A stretch of 64,000 nt of DNA from the NCBI GenBank assembly GCA_013399895.1, contig VXBA01001267.1, positions 558,001 to 622,000 on the forward strand, written 5' to 3'. This document shows, in pieces, positions 48,191 to 61,259 of this stretch (positions are counted from its first letter, which is position 1; every line of letters starts with the position of its first letter). Source of the DNA: Serilophus lunatus (taxonomy: Eukaryota; Chordata; Aves; Passeriformes; Eurylaimidae). The notes beneath the pieces are model-generated. The model worked only from the letters and a program-made list of their open reading frames with translations, did no database searches and was not told where the DNA came from. A program made the position numbers and the translations under genes.

Positions 48191-50109
48191 CTGGCAAGAG
48201 CAATGGGGACCATCTATAGGAAGACACTCAAAAAGCATCAAAATATCATCAAGGATTAAAAAAAAATCTCAATTATTCTTTTTTTTCTACGTACATACGA
48301 TGCAGTATAATATTTACTGTGAGACAGGTTTTTACTCGTCACAGTTTGCTAGTCAAGACATTTTTACCACCTTCCAGTAATACGCACTAAGTCAGTTTGT
48401 AATGGATTTTACAGATTTAAATGTAGCTTCTTGGAGTTGATCCAGAGACAGACTTTCCTCCTCTGTGGAGGAAAATATGTCTTTTCAGGAAAATGAGCAT
48501 TAAGCCATACATAATGAAGGAATGTCAACGTATGCCTAAATTTAAGCTACATGATTATATCAGTGTTGGTGACATTTCTGAATGGCTATTCTTTACTAAA
48601 GCTTCTCAGTATTTAAATATATTTATTTTTAATTTTAAACTTGTTTCAAATGTTTTTTAATTAATATCTCTACTTACCATACTGGATTACACTTCTTTGG
48701 ATTTGCAACTTTTAACAGCTAACTGTTTGGTACCTTCTCAGATGAAAGAAATGCAATCAGAATAAAAGCACTCACAGTAAGAGAAATAGATTCACCTGAA
48801 GTAAATGAAGAATCTACTAATTATCTTATTTTTATTCATAGTCAATTGAGAACACAGAACTACATTAAGACATTCACCATTTATGCAGTAGAGAAATCTA
48901 ACAGAAGTGACAAAATGTGAAAAGGGACCTGTAATTTAAATGGAGGAAAAAGACTACACTTTTGTATAAACAAATTCATTTTTCCTCTACAATGCACCTG
49001 TTCCTTCTGCTCCTGCAAATGGTCCTTTCCTGCTATTGTGTATGCACTATATGACTTTACCACTGTCCTTTGTGTCTCTGTGATTTAATCAGTCTTGAAA
49101 TTAAATGCAAATGAGGCAAAATGAATTCCTGTGTTCTAAAGAAACTTTTATGTACAAATTGTTTACTGAACTATACTATACTATACTAGTCACTTCCTCT
49201 TACCATATAATTTTACACATTTTTAGCTTATTTTTAAGAAAGGGCTGTATCATACACGTTCTATTGAAAAGATGCACTTGGTAATGTATAGTTAAAACAG
49301 CAAAGATAAATTCATGCAATGACAGCACTGGCTCTAATACAATTACTCTCAAAAAATACAGATGCTACAGGGTATTCAGTAGTATATTCAATAGTGTTGA
49401 GACCTTTCATTTTACCAGACAGTAGTTATAATTTTTTTCTCTGGTCTACCTTCCCTCATCAAATCATATTCTCCCTTTCCTTTGTTATCATGTAACCTGG
49501 CAGAGGAAAGTGGCTTCTAAATTTAGCATTTAAACTCTTATATTGTATGTCTCCAACTCAAACATCCAGTTTCAGACCTAAGCAGTAAAATTCAGGTCCA
49601 TTCACATTAAATAAGTTTAAAGGCCCTGACACAAGTGAAAATGTAAAAAACTGAGGGTAAAGAAATTCCAGGCACAGGACATTTCTGATCTATATCTCTG
49701 TTTTATATCTTTAAGACTTACTTTATCGTCTAGGACTCAGAATGTAGTTTGGTCTATATGGCACTATGACTGCATGTCTGGCACTATGTCTGCATGTCTG
49801 GCACTATTTAAAATCTAATGTCTAGGTAACAAAACAATTAGATGGGCTGCTTGATAACTGTTTCTTTCCTATTTCAATCTCTGGCTGATTATTTTCTGCT
49901 TAGAGTCCTCTAAATAGATTCACAGGTGAACTTACATCTGAATCTAAATTCTGTGTCAGGATTTATGTCATTGAGAAGCCTCTCAGTTACTCTGAAGACA
50001 TGGAAGTCTCACAACAATTATGTTTTCACCAGTCAAGTACTGAAGCATCCAGCTTCCTTCTTTTGTCCATATTAACCAAATCAAGTTCTGTGAAACCAAA
50101 TAAGGGAAG
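48191..50109. other. Unique AT-rich sequence, no gene seen
   Basis: Holds the 20-bp tandem repeat listed separately and a short ACTAT run at 49170-49188. No gene or repeat family recognised. Confidence 0.5.
49760..49807 (+). repeat. 20-bp tandem repeat, 2.4 units
   Basis: GGCACTATGACTGCATGTCT, then the same unit with one A-to-T change, then GGCACTAT. Confidence 0.95.
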
Positions 50110-50443
50110 TGTGGGAGACTGTGAACCATTCTGAAGCTGCTGGAAAAATACAGCCTTTCCCACGAGATGGAGAACAAAGGAAGACGAAGGACTCAGCGCG
50201 GGAAGATGCTAAGTGCGGGAACACCTCTCTAGCCCTGTCATTGGCAGCACCAATGTGGTGAAAAGCTATGTTTGAATTGATCAGCTGGGATCTTCGGCGC
50301 ACATATTGAATGAAGTATAAAAAGTGGACCATGAATGAACACAGGCACTCAGCCTTCAGACAAGCTTGGACGACACTGACACGTGTTCGTGTTCCTCTCT
50401 TACAATCCCCACGATTTTACCAACTTGTTGACTGAGTGCAACA
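50110..50443 (+). mobile_element. Small solo LTR, family H, near-perfect 6-bp target duplication
   Basis: It begins TGTGGGAGACTGTGAACC and ends TGACTGAGTGCAACA, 334 bp, between GGGAAG (50104-50109) and GGCAAG (50444-50449), five of six bases alike. A strong TATA box, TATAAAAAG, lies at 50316-50324 and is followed by CACTCAGCCTTCAGACAAGC, a plausible transcription start and R region, so orientation is plus. The polyadenylation signal is not evident. Size, TATA position and 6-bp duplication suggest a class II LTR. CpGs such as CAGCGCGGG survive, hinting that it is not very old. Confidence 0.75.
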
Positions 50444-50449
50444 GGCAAG

Positions 50450-53400
50450 TATCTACCTCACACCCGAGCCCATTCAGACTTCAAAAGTATTCATGTACAC
50501 AAAAGTATCCCTGTACTCATTAATCTCAGCTGTGGTATCCAAGTAGATATTGTGTTTCGATCGTGAAATGTTTTTACCCATTATATATAGGTTTCATCTC
50601 ATAGAGGTTGCCTTTCCGAGATGGATTTCCTTTTTTAATTATTATTTTTTTTATGCAAAATTCAATACTACTACTATATGTTAAAAATAAAAAGCAACAC
50701 AACTAAAGTGAACAGCACTTCAACTAATTACAGGGATTTGATAAGAATCTGAAATCTTCCTGTGTAAAAATTCTGAGGGAAACTTCAGGAAACTTTCTGA
50801 AAACTTTTCTGAGAATCCAGTAATGGATGACTCAGCCAGGCTATTTAATAGAGGAGTATTGACTGGCTTCTTGTAAATATTTATGAAATTTCATATGTAT
50901 TAGATATTTTGCCAGGTTCTTATTAGTTTTGTACTGTAATATGGGCTTTCAAAAATACCGGAGTTTCCTTTCTTGAGTCCAGTACAGCAGCATGGAAGTT
51001 TCTAAAGCTCTATTTTCAAAAGTCTATGGATCAGCTCCTTAACTATATTTGAGTAATAAATTACAAACATTTTTGTCTTATGTAGCATTCCAAAATATCT
51101 AAATAACTAACTGCCATTAACATAATGAGAATTTGATACCAATGACTTCTTGAAAATTTCAGTACAAGTTTCTTTTGATGCAAGAATAGTTTTGCAAATC
51201 TGCCTCCATTTCATTTAAGAAATGATTTTCCACTGATTTTAATGAGATTAAGAAATGGTAGCTCTTTCCTTATGCAGGATGATTGTGTTGTTAAAAAATA
51301 AAATTGTTCCTATAGAATAACTTCTTCAGTACTTGTTTTCTTAATAATTTTGGCTTTGATCTTCCATTTTTTCTCTAAGAAGCCTTACTCCAAAATAAGA
51401 AAAAGTAAACATCATCACATATCTCTCTGAACAACTGGAGGAAAATATTTTAGTAGAAAAAAGAGGAAATAAAAAATGAAGGTGAGTAAATAAATCCGTA
51501 CTGATTATTTTCTTCCTTTGGCTATGCTGCCTAATATATTTGTTAAAAAAGATTGTTAGAAACTGCATAATTGTTACCATTTATAATATTTTTCAAGCAT
51601 TTATAGTAAATAACAGAACTTCATCCTGGGATAGATGATTTCCTTGCCAAATAAGATCTAGTATATTGTCACCTCTGAGTATCTTTCCATATCAATTTTT
51701 AGATTCTCTTGAGTTTCACTCCCTCCTCTCATCTCTGATGCAATTTCATCTCTTATCAGACACTCATGCAGTCTCCTTTCCTCTCTCCTTCCCCCTCTTC
51801 ATTCCCTTGTTGCTCTTCAGCTTTACATCAGTCACAAACACTTTGATGATATCACTTTCCTGCTGTATTCTCTGATAAAAAATGTTTCTCTTGTGTGCAT
51901 TTAATTTTCTAATGTAGTGCAGTAACGTTCTAATTTCTGTAACATGCTTTTGAAGTTTAGGTTCATCTGCTTGAGTTGACTAGAAATGACTAAATAGATC
52001 AAATGCTTCAGAGCAAGCTATTGTGATATGATATTATCTGCTGAGTTTTACTCTTTTGTGCCACATATCTGCTTCAAACATGGAATAAACTGCTGTTTAA
52101 ACCTTCTCCATATATTTTTATAATACCATAATGCTCTATCCTTTGAACTTTTTAATTACTTTATTTTTTGATTCAGAATTTATAAAAATAAGAAGCCTTT
52201 CTGCTGATGTCTCATGATTGTTGAGAATATTTATATCAGCAGAAGTGTAGCAATTGGAAAAGATCCATCCTACTACACCTCTTCAGCCTTGTTTGCCTTG
52301 TAATCATGCTAACAAGCTCTGCTGATACATCACTATGTTCATGTTTATTATTCTCCAGACTTGGGAGAAGGTCTACTTATGAGGACTTGCTTCACAGTGA
52401 CAGAAAACCACCTCTAGTTGGTCAAATAGGAGCCAATCTAGATGAAATAAGTCAATTTATTGCAGTCAGGCATTCACTCTCATTTTTCATCTACATTCTT
52501 ACTCTTATTTTTAAACTTTTAGAAATGTGTGGTTTGGATTCTTCAGTGCAAATTTAAGATTCAGTGAAGAGACAGAGTCAATCTATGCTTATCTAACTTT
52601 TAAGACAGACCTATAAGCAACAACCTAGTCCATGATGCCTTTTTTTTATTGGACTATCCTTCACTGATGTAGAACAGCCTCCTCTTTCTCCTGCATAGAA
52701 GTACTGTGATAAACTGTTCACTTGGCTAATGGTGCTTATATTACCAGTCCTTTCCTATCCACGAATAGGTAGGATTACCGGAATTTCGGCTGACTTCTGT
52801 TTTCCTGCCATGATGATCAAGTGTTCTGGTCACCTCCTTGCAAATTGGAGTGTATTCAGGAGCTGAATATTATCAGTATCCCAAAAGTTGAGAGAGGATG
52901 CTTGGGAAGACCTTTTTCATACAGGGTAGCTGACTATAAGTGTGGACCTTTCTGCACAGGTAGGAACTCTAGCTTACAGAATGGGAGTGAAGTTCAGAAA
53001 ATCATCTACTTTTATGCATTTTTTAGCACCCACCCTACACAACTATATACACTGCTTCTTCATTCACCAGCAAACTGAACCCTTTCCATTCCTGTAACAC
53101 AATATTTAATTCCTCCTCTTTCCACCAAATCTAGTTTCTGTGAGACAGATTCCAGTGAAGAATTATCACGTCCAATTCTTTAGGTCTGGAATACTTAGAA
53201 AAAGACCTCTCTTCCATTGTAGAAGAAACTGTAATTCTAACTTGTGAAATCTCTCTCATGACCTTTTCCTTTCAGATGTGTTTTCTTCATGCTATCTGCA
53301 TTGTCTACACACTGTCCTCCCTGGAGCTGGATAAAATTTTATAGACATGAAGAGTGGGGTGGAAGACTTCATTGTTTTCAGCTTGAGAGCTAATGGCCCC

Positions 53401-53714
53401 TGATGGTTGGGTGGCAGGGAGATTTTCTACTCTAGGATAACTGTGCGGGCAAAGCGTAGGCAACACTGGTGACTGCCCAAGCCGAGAGGTGGAGTATGCT
53501 TGCAAACTGGGCAAACCCCTGCACTGTGGTGAGCCTGCAGGACTTGCCCACAGCATGACAATGTCCAAGAAAAATACACAATTTTTACTTCCTTTTTCTA
53601 CGTTTTTGACTGAAAGCCTTTTGATTCATAAGGTATAGTAAAGTGGAGGAGTAGTTTCTTTCCATTCCAGGAAGGCTCCCACCTTCCCTGGCAATTATTG
53701 TCTTAACCTTAGAC
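50450..53714. other. Unique sequence, no gene seen
   Basis: About 3.3 kb. A GC-richer block at 53300-53565 with TG...CA-like ends may be an old LTR but lacks a matching target duplication. Frames at 52306-52557 and 52821-53078 have no recognisable domain. Confidence 0.5.
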
Positions 53715-54150
53715 AATAAGGGGTCTGACCAGAGCAGAGTAAAGGGGAATAATAACCTCCATTCACCTGCTAGCCACACTGCTTTTGATGCAGCCCAGGA
53801 TATTAGCCCAGGATACAAGTGCCCATTGCCAGGGTATGTTATATTTCTTGTCCACCAACACTTCTAAGTCCTTCTCCTTTGGGCTACTTTCAAAGCATTC
53901 TCTATCCATCCCATATTTGTTCTTGGGATTGCCCTGATCTAGGTGCCAGACCTTGCATTATGCTTTGTTGGACTTCAAAAGGTTCACGTGGGTACACCTC
54001 TCAAGCCTGTCCAGGTCCCTCTGGATGATATCCCTTCGCTCCACTGTGTTGACTGCACCACTCAGCTTGGTGTCATCAGCAAACTCGTTGAAGGTGCAAC
54101 TAATTCCACTGTCCCTGTTGCCAATAAAGAATTTTACAAAAACATGCAAA
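53715..54150 (-). mobile_element. CR1 LINE internal fragment with intact FADD motif
   Basis: On minus, the frame 53958-54149 reads EFADDTKLSGAVNTVERRD then IIQRDLDRLERCTHVNLLKS; the FADD motif (54072-54083) is the CR1 equivalent of the reverse-transcriptase YxDD box and is unmutated here. The upstream IFINDL-like part is garbled. Further along, antisense CR1 words ATCTAGGTGCCAGACCTTGC and TTTTGATGCAGCCCAGGAT continue to about 53715. Both ends are missing, so the motif is only a fossil. Confidence 0.9.
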
Positions 54151-54279
54151 AGATATTAATTGCTTAAGCAGACATATGTACACACTATACTCTTTCACTG
54201 CACACATAACATTTCAGTGGAATTACAATAAGGTTCCTTCCACAAAGTCTCAGGCTGAGAACCAGGGTGCTCCTTGGAA

Positions 54280-54575
54280 CACAGAATCAATGACATTGGA
54301 AAAGATCACTAAGATCATTGAGTCCGGCCTGTTACTTAACATCCCTTCCACTAAACCATGGCACTAAGTACCTCATCCAGTCTCTTCTTAAACACATACA
54401 GGGATGGTGACTCCACTATCTTCCTGGCTAGCCCATTACAATGGGCAATCACTCTTTCTGTGAAAACTTTTTCCTCATATCCAGCCTAAACTTCCCTGAT
54501 ACAGCTTAAGATTGTGTCCTCTTGTCCTGTCACTGGTTGCCTGGCAGAAGAGACAAATCCGTCCCAGTGCAGTGA
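54280..54575 (-). mobile_element. CR1 LINE 3' end (antisense)
   Basis: Starts ACACAGAATCAATGACATTGG, then AAGATCATTGAGTCCGGCC, ACTAAACCATGGCACTAAG, GGGATGGTGACTCCACTATC and CTTGTCCTGTCACTGG. The order is that of an antisense CR1 tail followed by the end of ORF2. It is separated from the preceding CR1 piece by about 130 bp of unrelated sequence and is its own insertion or a fragment displaced by rearrangement. Confidence 0.88.
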
Positions 54576-57500
54576 CTTGTATAAAACCCTACTTTGGATA
54601 ATTCTGGGGAGGAATATTCTCCCATTATTCACTCCAGTATAAAATATTATGTGAACAAACAGCATATCATAGTTCCTTTTCTTTAGTTTTTATATATTTC
54701 CTTAGTAACTGTGGTGAAAAGCAATGCTGGCTTATTACAAGTTCATGGAAACGATCAGACTTTACGGCAGAGGGAAGGGCACTAGATCTTTTGAAGGTTA
54801 AACATTTTGAGTGGTTCAGTCCTGTAGTTCATGCCATTTGAGCTCTTTTCCTCTTACAGTACCCATTTCACAAAGTTATTTATTTAGATTTTTTTTAAAT
54901 TATAATGTGTGATTTATCATATGTAAGTCTAGAAAGTAAAATTCAGCATTAAGGTCACCATTCAAGCAAATTGCCCTTTGATCTTCACCTTTCCTTTCTG
55001 CTATGATGCAATGCATATTTTTAATTTTTCTTTTATCAAATATCTGCAGTTGGGTGAAAAATATGGTTGTTTTTTTTCTCTGTATCTCTTAAAATTTTAT
55101 CCACAGAAGAGGTGTGTTGTTTGCTATAAATGGGAAATATAGTTTCAAGATTATAATTGTTTGATTTCTCCTTTGTCTTTCAGTGTTGCATCGTGAACAC
55201 CATCGTGACTTACATTGGTTTATATCATCTTTTAATTCAGAGATATCTCCACAAAAATAAGCCAACAATCCAACAAAAAAACCCCAAGCAGAATGGAGAA
55301 GAATCTCCATGTAAATGACTTTGCACATTTTATAGATAGCTGGCCCTTGGGAGCTGTATAGATCAGAGGCATAAAATGGAGAGATTTCAAACAGTAGGAA
55401 TTCTAGGGAGCCTGAAGTAAAAAAAATAAAAAAAAAAAAAAAAAAGACAACTCTCATCTACTATGAGCATTCAGCTGTGAAATAATTACTCCACTGACCT
55501 TGTTTTACCACTGACACCCATGAGAGCAGAGATTAATCAAGGTTGAGTGCTTCTGAAAATCTCACCTTGTGTCAATGAGAAAGTGTGCTTATTCCAGATC
55601 CTAACTTTACCCGATACTTTAAGGAACTACCATGATGACCTAGGACAGCCCTTCCAAGGCTGGAAGGGGAAAAAAGGGAGGACAGAAGAGAAAATATAAG
55701 GAGGCATAAGTAATCTTTCTTTCCCTGCATCTAAATCTTCTTCAGTCAAAGTGTCCTATTTTGCTTGTAAAAGGTAACCAAGACTTAACTTTATGCCTGA
55801 ATATTATTTACGATTATTAATTCTATTTCAAACTGATTTTAACATGTAAATGTGTAAATTAGAGCATCACACTCTAACAAAGAAAGTGGTGATGGATTTT
55901 GCTGACAATAGTACAATGACTAAATTAATCTATCCTTTTATTACCATTTTAATAATATATTGAGCAAAACTCCTGAATACATAGTGGATATGTCAGAGGT
56001 TTTATGTAACAAAAGTCATCACTGTGAAGATAAAGGACAAGCCTGCCATCAGCCAAATGAAAATGTAGCTTTATCTTCTACAGACGAACAAAACTCTTGC
56101 TGAGAATAGTTACAAACTTACTAAAAGGATCTGGAGAAAAGAAGTAAGAAAAAATTGCCTTTTCCATACCCAGTAGAAAGCAACACTTGAATAAACAGAA
56201 TGAATTAACGTTTAAAAAATCCCAAAAAGTTCACAAACGCTTTGAGTTTTCTTCATGAAACATTTCAACCACAAATAAAAGACATTTCCATGTAAGCAGA
56301 AATTTCCTGTGGCATATTGGGGAAGTAATATTCTGGTGAAGAAATGGAAGTCAAAGACAAAATGAATTGCATCTATTCAGGCAGGCTTCACTCATGTTAA
56401 ATATAAAGTCAATGTGCTATCTACTCATGTTTCTACAAGTTAATTTTCTTTTGTAAAGATGTCGTGTATCAGGACATAATCTTTATTGGGTCTTCCACGT
56501 GCTTTCATAACAAAAATTATAAAGATAGTATGAGAACCAAATTAAGACACCTTTGCATGGATTTTAGTTTTATTTTCCCTACAGCAGAGTATTCCATGGA
56601 ATGGAACATTTTTGGCCCACTGTACTTTAACATCATAAAATAAGGCAGAAATATTAATGCAAAGCAATATTAATGACATACATTTAAGCAGAAATAATGC
56701 CTTAGAGATTTTCATGTCTTTTCAATGTTTAATTGGAAGCAAAAATGTTTATTATAAATATTTGTTAGATTCTAGCCAGAATAAAACCAAAATGCATTAA
56801 AGAACAACTGGAACTGTGTTTTCTCTTATTAGTCTAACTTGATCCACAGAGTCAAAACTGAAGAAATATATATGCTTAAAGAAAAACAGTTGCCTATTTC
56901 CTAGGATATAAACCTTGATTTTCAAATTGGTTAATATTAAAGTAATCTGGAAGTTTAATTCTCCTAGGGATTCAAGAAAAAGAATCTTACTTATAAAGAC
57001 ACATTTCTGATCTTCTGTAAGTCTGTCTCAAGGGTTAATTTTGTGCTCCTTCCCTTGGTCAGAATAAATAATTAGTGATATGAAATATAGTACTGCAGAA
57101 ATCCAAAATATGACATAAATGCAAGGGGGATTGATAAATGGACTCATTTTTTTATACAGTAGTGCGGGGCTAGCTTGCACTATTGAGTGACTTCAGGATG
57201 GCCTGTTCTTTGTTCTTTATATTGGGTTCCCTCTCTCCTTTTTATAAAATAGTTTTGTTGCACATACTCATATGAATTAATTGTCATTGTTTTTCTGTTA
57301 TCATTTATTCATTCAATGTTTTGAAAGTCTCCAAAGATACTGTAATATCTCTTTTCAAAGAGCGACAACACTTCTAAATGAGAGCATTTTTTGTTTATTT
57401 TCTTAATTCTGAAATACAGGAACCATCCTTTATTTTACACAGCCTCTGTAGACTGTTTCAAACGTATTCTCTCAGCCATGTTATTGACTTCTACAGCCAT

Positions 57501-59017
57501 AATTTCAACCTTATCTTTTGTACAGGTCACTGGCAGTGGCAGCTTATCATTTATGGCATGAATTTGGTTGCACGTGTCTAATGGAGTGCTTGTCTTCTAC
57601 AAATTTCAGTAGAAGGTCTTCTAAACACAGAGATCTCAGAAATAACAATTCTGGTTATGAAGTGTTGGTTTGGTTTGAAAGCACTAGTTTTCTTCAGTTT
57701 TGATTGGTTTCAACATGGTTCAGTCTGAATACACTATCAGTGTACTAGTAAATTGTGTTTTTGCAGCACTCAAAGCACATCATGTAAGACAGGTAGGTCC
57801 ACAATGGACAGATCAGATCTCTTTAGGGTTTTTTTTGGCTGTGCCTATTTTTTTTTTTTTTTGGAGTGCAGAGCAAGCAAATACTAGGACGTGTTCAACT
57901 GAGAAAAAAATGAATTCTAACAATGAGACATAGAACTATTCCTACTTCATATCTCTATATCCTGTTTGATTTGTTGTGGGGAGTATGTTTATATGTAGCT
58001 ACAGTGCTACTTTGCATGTGAACATATACACAGAAACACACATTAACACTTCTTATCTGTTTCCTATGAACATACTTATTTGTGTATGTGAATCTAAACG
58101 TGTAAAAATTACACAACATATTTCATGTACATTAGTTTTACTGGGTATCATTCTGGATATAATGGGAACCAGAAGCAGTTGTCCAAGACAGATAAAATAT
58201 GTCCATCAGCTAATTGATGATACATTGTAAAGGCAGCAGTTCCTGCATTTGCTAAATTCTAATTAACTGTGTTTTGTCACTGTAAAAAACAATGCTTCTT
58301 GAGCATATTTTCTACATGAAACTCAAAGAAAAGGGAGATGCTAATTTGAGGAATGACAGGCTGATCTTTGACACTGTGGTATCTATGATGCTATGACTTC
58401 CTAATTCCTACTGAGTTCAAAACCAAGGGGAACCTCAGACCACTGCCTATCACAGAAGCAAGCTACCAAGCTCACTACTTCATTAACCATTGGTTTCTCT
58501 CATTCAGTGAAAACTGTAATCAAATGATTCTCATTCGGCAAAGACACATCTACTCAGTTGCTCCTTCTCCTTGATCTGCTGTTTTTGCAGAGGAAGTAGT
58601 TCTCCCATTCTCGAAAAATTCCTGTAAGTTCTATTGAATCTATTTGCTTACACTAACTAGGTCTTTACTACAGAACTACTACACCAGTCAGCTAAACATT
58701 CACATAGTTAAAATTTTAATTGAAAATATTTTATAAGTAAGATAGTTTTGCTCAACTCTTCTGACAGTGTCTACCTAGATCTTCTTGATATTATACACTT
58801 TGCTGGTTTTGTTACAGTTTGTTAATAAAAACTTTCTGTAATCCTCAGGTCCATTTACCTCAAAGAATATCAGTTCACTGTTATCTGCTATAGCATGAAT
58901 AGATTTCAGGATCACACCACAAGTCTGACCTCTATTACATATTTCATATCTTTAATTTGACAAGAATCACTGCTCTGAAGGAGAAGTAAAATCGGCACTT
59001 TTCTGGAGACTATTTTT
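54576..59017. other. Unique AT-rich sequence, no gene seen
   Basis: About 4.4 kb; A-rich tract at 55418-55445, T tract at about 57849-57862. The minus frame 55089-55457 starts in the A/T tract and is artefactual. No repeat family recognised. Confidence 0.5.
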
Positions 59018-59385
59018 ACCAGCTGAAGATGGCAAGGTTTTGTCCGTGGGGAGTCTGCAGGAGCTGCCTCTGTGAGAAGTGGCCTGGGGGTGCAGCATGC
59101 CAGATACGGTCAGGCCCAGCTGGGTCCAAAATGGACCCATTGCTGGCCAAAACTGGTCCCAGAAGCCAAGATAATGGTATCTCTAAGATAATATATTTAA
59201 GAATGGGTAAAAACCTCTGTGTGGCAGTCGTGAGGGATAGGAGTAAGAAAAAGAAATGATTTGAGAGAAACCCTGATAATGCCAAGGTCAGAGAAGAGGG
59301 AGGGGGAGAAGATGCTCCAGGTACCATGTAAGAGATTCCTCTGAAGCCTGTGATGACCATGGTGAAGCAGGTTATGTACCTCCCT
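59018..59385 (+). mobile_element. LTR, family A, copy 3, 5' half only
   Basis: Shared landmarks: GCTGCCTCTGTGAGAAGTGG, CCATTGCTGGCCAAAACTGG, an intact TATA-like ATATATTTAAG (about 59190-59200), AATGCCAAGGTCAGAG and GACCATGGTGAAGCAGG. It stops near 59380, at nearly the same point where copy 1 is split by its nested LTR. Downstream half and target duplication are absent. Confidence 0.8.
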
Positions 59386-60672
59386 TCTTGATATATAGGG
59401 ACTTCAATTACCATACAAAAACCTTTATTTTTTTCCTTAATTATAAAAGGCTTGATCTTCTAAATCACCTCAAATTATTCTGTAGGATTAGGTACGTATT
59501 TCAAAGCATGTATGTCTAAGAGGAACATATAAAACACACGGTATCAATTTCTCTCTTCTTAGTTTGTCTGCTAGCACCTTGCTGTTCACCCAGGCCTAAG
59601 CTGTCTTACATCTTTTCTTCTGCCTTCAACTCATGAAGTTCCCAAAGTGTTAATGACATAAGAAAAACTCCTTACCATCACAGGAATACCAGTAATATAT
59701 TGTGAAGACAGGTACCCACTATACAAAAGAAAGTCAAATTACTTAGTGTTGACTAGAAACCTGAGATGAAAATATCACTGCTTCTTCTTTTTACCTCCCT
59801 CAATGTAGAAATATTAATTCATACAGTAAATGTCTTCTCTTTTTGTATCATTAAGTTTATATGATTTAAGATTTCAACTTTCAGTTGTTAATAAAATATA
59901 TTTATTTAGATGGATGTTGATATTGATGAATGGATGTTGATAAAAATAGATATTTAGATGGATGTTGATTGGAAAATATTTGTTGCACAGGATCAAGGTG
60001 AGTAATACATAAAATTAATTCTGCTAACTCTTAAAGGCAGTCGACAGGATGTATTGAAATCAATTTTTGTAACCAGATTAGACCAGGAAAATTGGCCCAA
60101 AGAGAAGAAATTGTGCCCTTGTGGAATATATTTGCAGAGCAACATCAGTTAATACTTATTATCTTCTATAATAAGCTACAATAAGAGGCCTGACATTTCA
60201 CAGAAAGCTATGACAGGTTTGAAATTTAGAACATAAAATCTACTTCATTTTAAACTAGATGTGTGCAGCATTTATTATTTCCATGAAGAATACCATCTCT
60301 CTTTTTCCCATCTTTTTTTTGGTGCTTTTTTTTACTATTTTTGCTAATGGCCCTATTTAAAGGAGATACTTAATGCTGCAGTGTGTTCTTCTTAGTTGCA
60401 ATAATGGAACAAATAGCCAAGTCTGAAGAGGATAACTCCCAAGGTGCTTAAATGCATGTGATCTTTAATACATCAGAAGTGTTTTGCAAAACTGCTCTTG
60501 CTGACTCTATGTCTTTGTTTTTGTAATGGGTCCTTATTGAATAGGGTCATTGAAAATATCCAAGTACATCAAATTTTGTCAGACACTTGGCAATAAACCG
60601 TGAGTACAAAAGGCATTTTGGTCTTTGGTCTACAAATGCCTGGGACTCCATGAATTCTTTCCGAGGTTCTAT
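59386..60672. other. Unassigned AT-rich sequence with small repeats
   Basis: At 59901-59970 the word TTTAGATGGATGTTGAT occurs twice with a related GAATGGATGTTGAT between, a loose tandem repeat. T-rich patches near 60310-60340. No gene seen. Confidence 0.5.
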
Positions 60673-61259
60673 TGTGTTTAATCCCAATAAGAAGTTCTGC
60701 CCCACAGAACTGCTCGCTCACTCTTCTACAGTTGGATGAAGGAAAGAATTGGAAAAGTGAAAGTGAGAGAAATCATGGGTTGAGATAAAGATAATTTAGC
60801 AGGTTAAACAGTAGTTGTGTATACAGGCACAATAAATCAAGGAATTCCTTCACTACATTACACGGTCAGGCACGTGTTCAGCCATCCCTAGGAAAGCAGG
60901 CCTCCGTCACATATAATGGTGACTTGGGAAGACAAATACCATCGCTATGAATGTCCCGGCTTCCCTATCCTTCTCCCCAGCTCTATACAATGAATATGAT
61001 GCTATATGGTGAAGGATATCCCTTGGGTCAGTTTGTGTCAGCTGTCCCTGCTATGTCCCCTACCAATTTCTTGTGCAACCCTTATCCTATTTTTCTGGTG
61101 GGATGATGTGAGAAATAGAAAAGGCCTTGACGTTGTGCAAGCACTTCTCACCCAAAACAAAAATATCCCTGTGTTATCAACCCTAGATTACTAACAAATT
61201 CAAAATGTAGCTCTAAAGAATCACTGAGGAAAATAATCTTTATCCCAGCCCAAAGTACA
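60673..61259 (-). mobile_element. Degraded solo LTR, family C
   Basis: On plus it starts TGTGTTTAATCCCAATAAG and ends CCCAGCCCAAAGTACA, about 587 bp. Family landmarks are ATGGGTTGAGATAAAGATAA (shared in kind with the LTR at 3552-4035), TGGGTCAGTTTGTGTCAGC, CAATTTCTTGTGCAACCC and CCTGTGTTATCAACCC. The plus-strand fragment at 4400-4508 belongs to the same family in the other orientation. The flanking 5-mers TCTAT and GATAT agree at three of five positions, so the target duplication is decayed or the ends are off by a base or two. Confidence 0.75.

Noticed and set aside
53302..53560. TGTCTACACAC...GCATGACA block as a possible LTR
   Set aside because: Termini and a TATA-like word fit, but the flanking 5- and 6-mers differ and no second copy is in the window.
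55089..55457. 122-codon minus frame beginning with a run of Phe
   Set aside because: It starts inside an A/T tract and has no domain. The A tract is also not preceded by anything I recognise as a processed pseudogene.
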